The notes under the pieces were generated by a model that saw only the letters and a program-made list of their open reading frames with translations, was not told the DNA's origin and searched no databases. Source: an uncultured Phascolarctobacterium sp. (GTDB taxonomy: Bacteria > Bacillota > Negativicutes > Acidaminococcales > Acidaminococcaceae). Taken from it: 8,256 nucleotides of DNA. The stretch's first letter is position 1, and every line of letters starts with the position of its first letter. Location of the stretch: NCBI GenBank assembly GCA_946002345.1, contig CAMFZA010000067.1, forward strand, positions 1 to 8,256, written 5' to 3'. The position numbers and the translations under genes are program-made. Positions 1 to 6,624 of this stretch are shown here, piece after piece.

Positions 1-1219
1 CCTGATCAATTTTAATAATCTTTCGAATTCCGTCTCGCAGGCGAGCAATTTGCACGATAATTTCCACAGAGGAAGCAATGTGACTGAGAATGGCACGCAG
101 GGGCAGCTCCATGCCACTCATAAGCACCATGGTTTCCAAACGGCTCAGAGCATCCCGGGCACTGTTAGCATGGGCAGTGGTCATGGAGCCATCATGGCCC
201 GTATTCATGGCCTGCAGCATGTCCAATGCTTCGCCGGTACGGCACTCGCCCACGATGATGCGGTCAGGACGCATACGCAATGCGTTGCGCACCAAATCGC
301 GCATGGTGACCTCGCCCTCGCCTTCAATATTTGCCGGGCGTGTTTCCAAGGTAACAACATGGTCCTGCTTCAGCTGCAGCTCGGCAGAGTCTTCCAATGT
401 CACAATGCGCTCAGTAGCAGGCACATAGCTGGACAGCACATTGAGTAAGGTGGTTTTGCCGGAGCCAGTACCACCGCTGACCACAATATTCAAACGGCCC
501 CGCACGCAGTGCTCCAAAAATTCAGCCATACGCTGATCAAAAGAGCCAAACTCAATCATTTTATCTACGGTCAAGACATCCTTGGAGAATTTACGAATGG
601 TCAAGCAGGGACCAACCAAGGACAGGGGCGGAATAATAACATTGACACGGCTGCCGTCAGCCAGGCGGGCATCCACCATGGGGCTGCTCTCGTCCACACG
701 ACGACCGACAGCGGAAACGATTCTATCGATGATGTGCATTAAGTGCTCGCTATTACGAAAGCGCACATCGGTTTTTTGCAGGCGACCCTTGCGTTCTATG
801 TAAATGGAGTCAGGACCATTGACCATGACCTCGGTAACACTGGAATCCTTGAGCAAGGGCTCGATGGGACCAAGTCCTAGGATTTCGCTGATTAATTCTT
901 CAATCAAACGTTCCCTATCACCTAAGGGAATAGCAAAGGGGTTCTCCTTGATGGCATCAGCACACATGCCCTCCACCAGTCGGCGCAGCTCCTTTGGGTC
1001 CGCGTTGGCGTTATTAATCACCCGTTGCAGCTCATCGGGCATTTCGTCGATAATATGGGCGTGAATTTCCGCCTTCACTGTTTGGTAAGCAGCTTCACGA
1101 GCCTCGTCAACAGAAGTAGAAAAGCCGCTAAAGCCATGGGCCTGCCTAGAGATTTGACCTGCCGCCTGTTGAGCAATGTATTTTTTGTTTTTACGATTTA
1201 ATCTTTCTAACAGGGACAT
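1..1219 (-). CDS. cpaF: CpaF/TadA secretion motor ATPase of the Tad pilus, 3' end outside window
   Basis: This is the hexameric cytoplasmic ATPase of the GspE/VirB11 superfamily that powers Flp pilus assembly. I translated 406 codons from the ATG at 1219, and the frame stays open to the left edge, so the C-terminus is missing. The start is supported by GGGAGG eight bases upstream (1228-1233). An N-terminal region of about 200 residues is followed by the Walker A motif GGTGSGKTT (residues 249-257), an aspartate box TLEDSAEL (274-281), the Walker B segment RIIVGECR (320-327, catalytic E325) and a His box TTAHANS (347-353). All core motifs are present and look functional. It lies 36 bases downstream of tadE and is probably co-transcribed with it. 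TadA and CpaF are two names for the same family. The usual length is roughly 430-480 residues, so only a short tail should be missing. Confidence 0.96.
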   Translation of the reverse strand, partial: MSLLERLNRKNKKYIAQQAAGQISRQAHGFSGFSTSVDEAREAAYQTVKAEIHAHIIDEMPDELQRVINNANADPKELRRLVEGMCADAIKENPFAIPLGDRERLIEELISEILGLGPIEPLLKDSSVTEVMVNGPDSIYIERKGRLQKTDVRFRNSEHLMHIIDRIVSAVGRRVDESSPMVDARLADGSRVNVIIPPLSLVGPCLTIRKFSKDVLTVDKMIEFGSFDQRMAEFLEHCVRGRLNIVVSGGTGSGKTTLLNVLSSYVPATERIVTLEDSAELQLKQDHVVTLETRPANIEGEGEVTMRDLVRNALRMRPDRIIVGECRTGEALDMLQAMNTGHDGSMTTAHANSARDALSRLETMVLMSGMELPLRAILSHIASSVEIIVQIARLRDGIRKIIKIDQ

Positions 1220-1255
1220 GCTCCAAGCCTCCCAAGGATTGATTATTGTTAATAC

Positions 1256-1699
1256 TTACTTTTCGATGCGCATACTCATGCTGCTGGAAATGGTCTCCGG
1301 CAACAGGTCCTCAACGATCAGGGGAATGTCGTCAGTACGGTTGGCACTGACGGAAACAATGATAGCATCCTCTGCGTTGATTTTTTCGGTATCCTTAACC
1401 TCAATAGTGTTCTCCGCAACAGCATAAAGCAGCAAATAGTTGTTGCCATTGTCAGTGATAAATCTCTTGACGCGAGCAACCTTTTTAGTGGGACTTTTCT
1501 CGTCCGCATCATCTACTTTATTGCCATCATCAGTTTGCTCAATAGCACCAGCACGAGCCGCCGCCCGGGTCAACTCATTAAGACCATTGTAGTCATGCAA
1601 CATGATCCCCCCATACAGCATGCCAAAGAGCATCAAAAAGAAAAGCGGCATGACGATAACAAACTCTATGATAGCTGATCCCCGATTGTTATTCTTCAT
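1256..1699 (-). CDS. tadE: TadE-like pseudopilin
   Basis: This is a TadE-family minor pilin-like protein of 147 residues. It begins with a seven-residue leader, MKNNNRG, followed by SAIIEF and a hydrophobic helix (about residues 9-34). A prepilin peptidase would cut after G7, leaving glutamate at +5 (E12) and phenylalanine at +6, which is the TadE form of the class IVb site. The remaining 110 residues form a polar, mostly soluble domain without cysteines. An upstream in-frame ATG at 1738 would overlap the preceding gene and add 13 residues to the leader. I prefer 1699 because GGGAG lies seven bases before it and it gives a normal short leader. The gene starts 22 bases after the preceding stop. 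A partner TadF or TadG is not visible in the window. TadE is known to be processed by the same peptidase as Flp and to be needed for pilus assembly. Confidence 0.88.
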   Translation of the reverse strand: MKNNNRGSAIIEFVIVMPLFFLMLFGMLYGGIMLHDYNGLNELTRAAARAGAIEQTDDGNKVDDADEKSPTKKVARVKRFITDNGNNYLLLYAVAENTIEVKDTEKINAEDAIIVSVSANRTDDIPLIVEDLLPETISSSMSMRIEK

Positions 1700-1721
1700 G
1701 CAAACACTCCCTTTGTTAGAG

Positions 1722-1970
1722 TTATGGTAGCATATCATTTACAACTATGAGCATATTACGCAAGTTGTAAATCATCCACCTCACTGCAGTTGCTATATTG
1801 CCTGGCTTGGCCTGATTGTTTTGCCAAGCTTCTTCATCCATCACAAATTCGGTAGCAAAGACTACTGCAATAATCGCAACAAAAGCTAATAAAATGGCAT
1901 ATTCCATCATTGCGCTACCCTTTTTTTCATCGAACAGCTTACTAATTTTTGCTTGTTGGAAATCTAACAT
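1722..1970 (-). CDS. Second Flp-like prepilin
   Basis: This is a small prepilin of 82 residues with an 18-residue charged leader ending KKG. The processing site is G18|SAMMEY, with E at +5 and Y at +6, exactly as in Flp pilins, followed by a hydrophobic helix (about residues 20-43). The predicted mature protein is 64 residues, longer than the neighbouring Flp (53). Its C-terminal half is more polar and carries tryptophans (AVRWMIYNL). The start has a perfect AAGGAGGT (1975-1982) at good spacing. It could be a second major subunit, a minor tip or base pilin, or a short TadE-like pseudopilin; I favour a minor Flp-family subunit. It is separated from the first flp by a 120-base gap that holds a strong inverted-repeat structure, so its expression may be uncoupled from that of the major pilin. 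Confidence 0.85.
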   Translation of the reverse strand: MLDFQQAKISKLFDEKKGSAMMEYAILLAFVAIIAVVFATEFVMDEEAWQNNQAKPGNIATAVRWMIYNLRNMLIVVNDMLP

Positions 1971-1998
1971 GGTTACCTCCTTGTTAAATTCCCATCAA

Positions 1999-2060
1999 AA
2001 TTGCACCATGTAAAAACAAGCTAGACAACATCACATAGCTTGCTTTTACACAGTGCAATT
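1999..2060 (-). promoter_or_regulatory. Second, longer RNA helix that competes with the palindrome
   Basis: Bases 2037-2060 and 1999-2022 form a 24-base inverted repeat with a 14-base loop (2023-2036). At the DNA level 21 of 24 positions match. On the minus-strand transcript all three mismatches become G-U wobbles, so the helix is paired throughout; on the opposite strand they would be A-C mismatches. Most of the upstream arm of this helix (2037-2058) is also the second arm of the perfect palindrome, so the two stems largely exclude each other. The helix ends about 16 bases before the AAGGAGG of the second flp gene. A regulatory role is inferred. Confidence 0.7.
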
Positions 2061-2076
2061 GCACTGTGTAAAAGCA
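2041..2076. repeat. Perfect 36-bp palindrome between the two pilin genes
   Basis: Bases 2041-2058 are the exact reverse complement of 2059-2076, with no mismatch. On the transcript this gives a 16-bp stem with an AAUU loop, starting 14 bases after the flp stop codon. No U-tract follows, so it does not look like an intrinsic terminator. Likely roles are mRNA 3'-end protection or processing of the abundant flp message, a site for a dimeric DNA-binding protein, or a dispersed palindromic repeat. The right half also belongs to the alternative helix annotated at 1999-2060. Confidence 0.9.
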
Positions 2077-2090
2077 TAAGAACCTACAAA

Positions 2091-2312
2091 TCAAGTTGTT
2101 GGTTTAGAAGCCTTGTCTGAAGCTACGCCTAGCATAGCGATAACCTTTTTGATAACACCATCAATAGCGTTTGATAATCCACCTTGAGAAAGCAAACCGT
2201 AACCAATCACACATACAAATGCCAACAGAACAACATATTCAGTGATAGCTGCACCACGTTGACCCATCTTGGCCTTCATCCAGAAATGGAAATTTTTGAT
2301 TTGAAGTAACAT
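2091..2312 (-). CDS. flp: Flp major pilin precursor
   Basis: This is the probable structural subunit of the Flp/Tad pilus. The preprotein has 73 residues from the chosen start. A 20-residue basic leader ends KMGQRG, followed by A21-A-I-T-E25-Y26 and a hydrophobic stretch VVLLAFVCVIGYGLL. This is the canonical Flp motif, with cleavage after glycine, glutamate at +5 and tyrosine at +6. The mature protein would be 53 residues, in the usual size range, with a short polar tail ending SKPTT. Two ATGs lie six bases apart (2318 and 2312). I chose the second because the AAGGAGG at 2320-2326 sits only one base before the first but seven before the second. An AT-rich gap upstream may carry its own promoter, and a strong hairpin structure follows the stop. 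Prepilin peptidase (tadV/cpaA) is not in the window. Confidence 0.93.
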   Translation of the reverse strand: MLLQIKNFHFWMKAKMGQRGAAITEYVVLLAFVCVIGYGLLSQGGLSNAIDGVIKKVIAMLGVASDKASKPTT

Positions 2313-2319
2313 CTTCATT

Positions 2320-2326
2320 CCTCCTT
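2320..2326 (-). promoter_or_regulatory. Ribosome binding site that decides the flp start
   Basis: AAGGAGG on the minus strand. Its spacing is one base to the ATG at 2318 and seven bases to the ATG at 2312, which favours the latter as the true start of the pilin. Confidence 0.75.
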
Positions 2327-2343
2327 AAAAATAATAATAAAAA

Positions 2344-2371
2344 ATAATGAAAACTATATGATAAACGCCAA
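2344..2371 (-). promoter_or_regulatory. Possible weak promoter for flp
   Basis: In the AT-rich gap between tadB and flp the minus strand reads TTGGCG (2366-2371), a 16-base spacer, then CATTAT (2344-2349). Each hexamer matches four of six consensus positions. A separate pilin promoter would make sense because the major pilin is needed in far larger amounts than the assembly proteins. Such matches are common in AT-rich DNA, so this is only a candidate. Confidence 0.22.
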
Positions 2372-2375
2372 AGCG

Positions 2376-3353
2376 TTATATCCTTACATCTACTATTTTC
2401 TTGATAATGAATGCGCCAATTAATTCACTCACTAAAGAAAAAATCAACAGCACCTTTCCAATATCTTCTTGAAGCAGTGCATCAAAATAATGCTCATTTA
2501 TCATTAACATCAAACCACTAACCAGAAAAGGCATGAGCCCAACAATCCAACCACTCATTATTCCTTCTGCGGTCAAAGCTCTTACTTCACCTTGTAACCT
2601 AATGCGATCCCTGATGGTATTGCCCACTGTATCAAGAATATGGGTCAAATTGCCACCAACCTGCCTTTGAATAATGACAGCGGTAGCTATTAAATCAAAG
2701 TCATCACTGGTGATACGTTTACTAATAGCATTCAGTGCCTCTTCCAGTGGCACACCCAGCTGCACCTCGTTAATGGCTCTGCCAAATTCCGTGGCAATGG
2801 GAGCATTCATTTCCTTGGAAACAACATCCATAGCCTGTTGGAAGGTAAAACCAGCACGAACAGCATTACTCATCATAACGATGGCATCGCCCAGCTGGTC
2901 GTTAAAAAGCTTCATGCGCTTAGCACCCAAATGGTACAGGTAATAGCTTGCAATTAACCACCATGCTACACAAATGACAACAGCCCTTACCATGTTACCG
3001 GAAGAAAGAAGCATCATACAGAACCAAAACAAGCCACCAAAAAAAGTGATGGTGGAATACTCACCGCCGGTAACAGGCAAGCCTGCCCGCTCCACATGCT
3101 TCTCAAACCAAGCCTTCTTAGGGAAGAACTTGCCAAAGCGGTCTGCACCCACCCTGGCCCAGGCACTCATAGGACTCTTAGTAAAATCCTCCCAAAAATC
3201 ATCGCCACCGCCGGAGCTTGTCCGCAGGCGATTAACCTGACCAATGCGTCTTACGCGCTGGCTAACATGAGCACTGCTTTGGGTTGCATAATTATAGATA
3301 GCCAAAAACACTAGAAAAATTACCAGTGTAGCTACAAGACTAATTAACAGCAT
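2376..3353 (-). CDS. tadB: TadB inner-membrane platform protein (type II secretion F domain)
   Basis: This is an integral inner-membrane platform protein that works with TadC and the motor ATPase. It has 325 residues, the usual TadB length. Hydrophobic segments lie at about 2-20, 101-118, 122-140, 265-283 and 300-317. The T2SSF domain spans about 150-285 and contains AVRAGFTFQQAM (164-175), IIQRQVGGNL (227-236) and EVRALTAEG (256-264), which are typical of TadB rather than TadC. The start at 3353 is an ATG four bases after the upstream stop, preceded by GGTGAGG. A longer reading from a TTG at 3398 would overlap the preceding gene by 41 bases and adds a segment without TadB character, so I reject it. 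TadB and TadC usually sit side by side after TadA; here TadB precedes the pilins and TadC is not visible. Confidence 0.93.
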   Translation of the reverse strand: MLLISLVATLVIFLVFLAIYNYATQSSAHVSQRVRRIGQVNRLRTSSGGGDDFWEDFTKSPMSAWARVGADRFGKFFPKKAWFEKHVERAGLPVTGGEYSTITFFGGLFWFCMMLLSSGNMVRAVVICVAWWLIASYYLYHLGAKRMKLFNDQLGDAIVMMSNAVRAGFTFQQAMDVVSKEMNAPIATEFGRAINEVQLGVPLEEALNAISKRITSDDFDLIATAVIIQRQVGGNLTHILDTVGNTIRDRIRLQGEVRALTAEGIMSGWIVGLMPFLVSGLMLMINEHYFDALLQEDIGKVLLIFSLVSELIGAFIIKKIVDVRI

Positions 3354-3357
3354 TTCC

Positions 3358-4476
3358 TCACCGCCCTTCGCCGTGAATAGCAAAGGCCATACGGTCAATT
3401 TGTTGGGTCAAAAGCGACCCGCTGCCAATATCCACCGCCATACGACCATTATTGGCCGCTATGGAGCAGAGTAGATATTCATTGGGAATCAAGGTCACGG
3501 GACAGCCAATCTCCTCCTCCAGCTCCTTGGCACGCCGCACATCGGGAGTCATACGGGTGATGACGCAGCCCAGCCGCTGCTGCCAATTATCAAGGGAGCG
3601 GAAAATTTCCATAGCCCGCTGCAAATGCTTCATTTCAAAGGTGCCGTCAGCCATGGTGGTCAGGTAAACCTTTTCACTGGCTTCTGCGGCAGCAATGCTG
3701 ATGGCATTAAAGCCCGGCGCCAAATCCACTAACAAATAGCGAAAACTGGGCCTTGCCATCTCCAAAAGCTTGGTTAAGCCCTCCGGCTCCACAAAGGCAG
3801 CCTGCTGGGGTGTTTTCGCACCGCAGAGCACAAAAACCCTGTCACTAACCTCTTCAAAATACTTTTCCAAGGTTCCGGAGGTCAGGTAATTCAAGTCGCG
3901 CAATGCCTCCACAATGGTACTGCGGGGATTCAAATTCAAAAAAGCGTCCATGTCAGCAAAATTAGTTTCTGCATCAATGATGCCCACCTTTTCACCACTA
4001 ACACGAGCCAAAGCCAACGCCAGATTGACAATTAAGGTAGTGCGCCCACTCTTACCCTTGGGGCTAAAGAAGCTAAGCACCTGGCAATTATTCCCCAGCC
4101 TTGCCTTGACCGCAAAGGCGGCCTCCAGGGCCCTCTGAAAGCTTTCTACATCCACAGGCTTGAGCAGCATGGCATCAAAGCCCATCTCCTCATACCTTGC
4201 CCGGGCGTTTTCATCCCAGCGCTTGCCCAAAGCCACCAGCTTTAGTCCCGGCATAGCCTTGCGCAGCTGTGGTATCAGCTTTTCCGGTTGAGCTATGGTA
4301 TAATCCACGTCCACCAACAAAGCCTGAGGGCGCAGGCTTTCTAAATTGCCAATGCCACCGGAGCCATCATGATATTCAATTATCTGGTATTGCTCCAGGT
4401 TTTGCAGGACACGCAGCATGCCTGCACGACTGCTGTTGTCCTCATCCCAGATGCACACGCGAATTTTTTGTATCAT
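3358..4476 (-). CDS. cpaE: CpaE/TadZ-like protein with receiver domain and altered P-loop
   Basis: This protein has 372 residues with a two-domain layout typical of CpaE/TadZ. Residues 1-125 form a response-regulator-like receiver domain, with acidic residues D11/E12/D13, a probable phospho-acceptor position D56 (LLVDVDY) and the KP pair K106-P107. The residue that is normally Thr/Ser after strand 4 appears to be glycine (LVALGK). Residues 130-365 form a MinD/ParA-like ATPase domain. Its Walker A region reads SPKGKSGRTT (138-147): the signature lysine K140 is present, but the P-loop lysine is replaced by R145. Later motifs are GIIDAETNFAD (165-175) and a Walker B LLVD (248-251). Known TadZ/CpaE proteins localise pilus machinery to the cell pole. 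ATP binding or hydrolysis may be weak here. It follows a receiver-less paralogue by 47 bases and precedes tadB by four. The Shine-Dalgarno is poor (AAGG two bases before, or TAGG further upstream). Confidence 0.88.
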   Translation of the reverse strand: MIQKIRVCIWDEDNSSRAGMLRVLQNLEQYQIIEYHDGSGGIGNLESLRPQALLVDVDYTIAQPEKLIPQLRKAMPGLKLVALGKRWDENARARYEEMGFDAMLLKPVDVESFQRALEAAFAVKARLGNNCQVLSFFSPKGKSGRTTLIVNLALALARVSGEKVGIIDAETNFADMDAFLNLNPRSTIVEALRDLNYLTSGTLEKYFEEVSDRVFVLCGAKTPQQAAFVEPEGLTKLLEMARPSFRYLLVDLAPGFNAISIAAAEASEKVYLTTMADGTFEMKHLQRAMEIFRSLDNWQQRLGCVITRMTPDVRRAKELEEEIGCPVTLIPNEYLLCSIAANNGRMAVDIGSGSLLTQQIDRMAFAIHGEGR

Positions 4477-4523
4477 AGCCTTGACCTACAATTACTTACT
4501 CTATTTAAAAATAACTAGCATGC

Positions 4524-5354
4524 TTATCTAAACAAGCTACCTAGCCAGCCGGTTAGGCCACTGCTGGTCTCTTCCTTTTCGCCCAGCTCTTCACTGACCA
4601 TATCGCTGATTTCATCAGCCAGCTTGTTTTTAGCCTCTGTGAGTACCACGGGCTTAGCCTCCCTAATGGATTGCATAATACCCTGATAATCATTGCTAAT
4701 AAAATATTGGAAGGGCCGCCCTACAATGGCCTCCACGTCCTTAATACTGATTTGGGTCTCCGCCTTGTTGCGGTTCAAGATTAAGCGCATGCGCTGATAA
4801 TCAAATTGCAGCTTGTGCAGTGTTTCCAACCCTATCTTTAAATCCTTAATGGAAGGAATGAAGTCCACTACACAAGGCAAATACAGAACATCGGTCTGCT
4901 CTAAAATAGCCATACTGATGTTGGTAAAGCCCGTGGTAGTATCTAAAAGCACATAATCATAATCATCACGCAGCTGGTTAATGGCCTGCAGAATGGTTTC
5001 TGCATCAATAACGAAGCCCTCGTCCACCTCTAAGGGGGCTGCCAAAACGTCAAAGCCAAACTGGGTTTCCGTTATAAAGGCTGCAGTATCCCTTCTATCC
5101 TCCTCCTGATCATAATAATTGAAGAAGGTCTGGGTGGGAGTAATGCCCAAATAGTTGCACACATCGCCAAACTGCAAATCCAAATCCGCCAAACACACCT
5201 TATAGCCCCGCTCCGCTAAATCCGCAGCATAGTTCACGGCTAAAACAGTTTTACCAACCGCCGAAGCTGTACTAAAGAAGGTGAAGACAGAGCCCTTAAC
5301 AGCCTCATTTTTTCTTTTTCTTTTGGGGTTTTGGTTGTTCATACACTTCACCAT
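4524..5354 (-). CDS. CpaE/TadZ-like MinD-family ATPase without receiver domain
   Basis: This protein has 276 residues and consists mainly of a MinD/ParA-type ATPase domain, with no receiver domain. The Walker A region reads STASAVGKTV (28-37): the P-loop K35-T36 is intact, but the signature lysine of the KGGxGKT motif is an alanine (A30). The switch-like segment is LADLDLQFGD (55-64) and the Walker B is YVLLD (134-138). The N-terminus is strongly basic (KRKRK, 11-15). The C-terminus ends in a hydrophobic, possibly amphipathic tail GLTGWLGSLFR, which could be a membrane-targeting helix as in MinD; this is inference. The gene overlaps the end of cpaC by 50 bases in another frame. ATGs at 5354 and 5342 are both possible starts with weak ribosome binding sites, and I keep the longer reading. 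The likely role is positioning or regulating the Tad apparatus with the receiver-containing paralogue downstream. Confidence 0.85.
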   Translation of the reverse strand: MVKCMNNQNPKRKRKNEAVKGSVFTFFSTASAVGKTVLAVNYAADLAERGYKVCLADLDLQFGDVCNYLGITPTQTFFNYYDQEEDRRDTAAFITETQFGFDVLAAPLEVDEGFVIDAETILQAINQLRDDYDYVLLDTTTGFTNISMAILEQTDVLYLPCVVDFIPSIKDLKIGLETLHKLQFDYQRMRLILNRNKAETQISIKDVEAIVGRPFQYFISNDYQGIMQSIREAKPVVLTEAKNKLADEISDMVSEELGEKEETSSGLTGWLGSLFR

Positions 5355-6603
5355 CCAATACCTGCTTATCCGTCAGCTTGGATAAACGGGCTGCCTCATC
5401 GGACATAATGGGTTTATAATCACTATCTACCAGAATCGGAGTCAGGAGAATGATAATTTCCTTCTTCTCTCTGGATTTAGAGGTGGTACGGAAGAATTGC
5501 CCCAAAATAGGAATATCACCTAAGAGGGGTATCTTTTGGATTGACTTGCTGTCCTCGGAAGAAATCAAGCCACCAATAGCCATGGTCATACCCGGGCGCA
5601 TTTGCACATGAGTAGTGGCCTTGCGAGAACGCATGCCCGGAATCTTGCTACCATTACTACCATTTGCGGCAATTGCAGAAGACCAGTCTAAGGAACTAAC
5701 CTCTGTATCAATCTTACTATCCACCGCATTATCCTGCATCACATTAGGTTCAATGTTCAGTTTAATGCCATACTCACGCCATTCTACAGAAATCGCATTG
5801 TCACCAGTATTCACAGGCACAGGGATTTCGCCACCAATGAGAATTTCAGCCTTATCGCCACTCATAGTAATAATATATGGTTGGGACAAAATTTTGGCGT
5901 CGCCCTTTTTTACCAAAGCATTCAATTGAGCGTTAATATCAGAGTAGGAGCCAAACCAGCCAAAAATACGATTGCCATCAATTGTATTACTAGCACTTTG
6001 ACCTAAAGCAAAGGAACCAGGGTTACCCAAGGTAGGATTGCCATTGTCATCTTCACTATTATTAGCAATAGCAATGCCAAGCTCTTTAGCCTTGCTGGAG
6101 TTAATTTCTACAACCCTGCTCTCAATACGCACCTGCTTAGGCTTGGTCATTTCCAAAAGGTTGATAACCTCGCCGCCAAAGCTAGCCGCAATCTTTTCTG
6201 CACGATTCTTTTCATACTGGTTTTCTACCATGCCCTCCAACATAATCCGTCCACCGGACACGTTGACAGTAACACCGGGATAACCAATCAATTGAGCAAT
6301 GGAGTAGGCCATGCCAGGGTCGGTGCCATTGACAACAACCTCAAAGGTCATATAAGAATCGCCCTTCCACACATGCAAGGAGGTAGAGCCCACCTTTTTG
6401 CCCACCAGCATATATTGCTCCGGTGACAAAATCACCACATCAGCAATCTCAGGATTAGCGATGGCCACCTGAGTCACGCCACCACCATAATAAACATTGG
6501 AACGGTTCACACCGACCTGCAATCTTTCGGCCGCAAAAACGGAGCCTGCAAAGAGCAGACAGCACAGAAGCAAGCCCATAAGAATTCTTACAATCTTCAT
6601 CAT
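5305..6603 (-). CDS. cpaC: CpaC/RcpA outer-membrane secretin of the Tad pilus
   Basis: This secretin subunit is expected to form the multimeric outer-membrane channel through which the pilus emerges. It has 432 residues with a Sec signal peptide (about 1-24, ending SVFA). An N-terminal pilus-assembly domain follows (about 27-95), then a BON-like domain (about 97-150) and the secretin core (about 215-393). The core contains GGEIPVPV (257-264) and the hallmark segment IPLLGDIPILGQFFR (358-372), followed by the EIIILLTPILV strand (382-392). The C-terminus ends in five lysines. The start at 6603 has GGAGG seven bases upstream; a second ATG follows immediately. It lies 21 bases after cpaB and its 3' end overlaps the next gene by up to 50 bases, so the genes are surely in one operon. 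No separate pilotin or RcpB gene is seen next to it. Confidence 0.95.
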   Translation of the reverse strand: MMKIVRILMGLLLCCLLFAGSVFAAERLQVGVNRSNVYYGGGVTQVAIANPEIADVVILSPEQYMLVGKKVGSTSLHVWKGDSYMTFEVVVNGTDPGMAYSIAQLIGYPGVTVNVSGGRIMLEGMVENQYEKNRAEKIAASFGGEVINLLEMTKPKQVRIESRVVEINSSKAKELGIAIANNSEDDNGNPTLGNPGSFALGQSASNTIDGNRIFGWFGSYSDINAQLNALVKKGDAKILSQPYIITMSGDKAEILIGGEIPVPVNTGDNAISVEWREYGIKLNIEPNVMQDNAVDSKIDTEVSSLDWSSAIAANGSNGSKIPGMRSRKATTHVQMRPGMTMAIGGLISSEDSKSIQKIPLLGDIPILGQFFRTTSKSREKKEIIILLTPILVDSDYKPIMSDEAARLSKLTDKQVLDGEVYEQPKPQKKKKK

Positions 6604-6624
6604 TTAAGCTCCTCCATGTCCGCC

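Noticed and set aside
50..1064. Open plus-strand frames opposite cpaF
   Set aside because: They are antisense to a gene with all its ATPase motifs and resemble no protein family; they are shadows. The same holds for all other plus-strand frames in the window.
2364..2377. Hairpin AACGC-CAAA-GCGTT at the end of tadB as a terminator
   Set aside because: The stem has only five pairs and no U-tract follows directly.
3354..3398. TTG-initiated extension of TadB
   Set aside because: It overlaps the upstream gene by 41 bases, adds a non-TadB segment, and the ATG at 3353 has a suitable ribosome binding site four bases after the preceding stop.
5305..5345. Programmed frameshift fusing the secretin to the CpaE-like ATPase at the A-rich overlap
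   Set aside because: No correct slippery heptamer is in the secretin frame, and a fusion of an exported outer-membrane protein with a cytoplasmic ATPase makes no topological sense.
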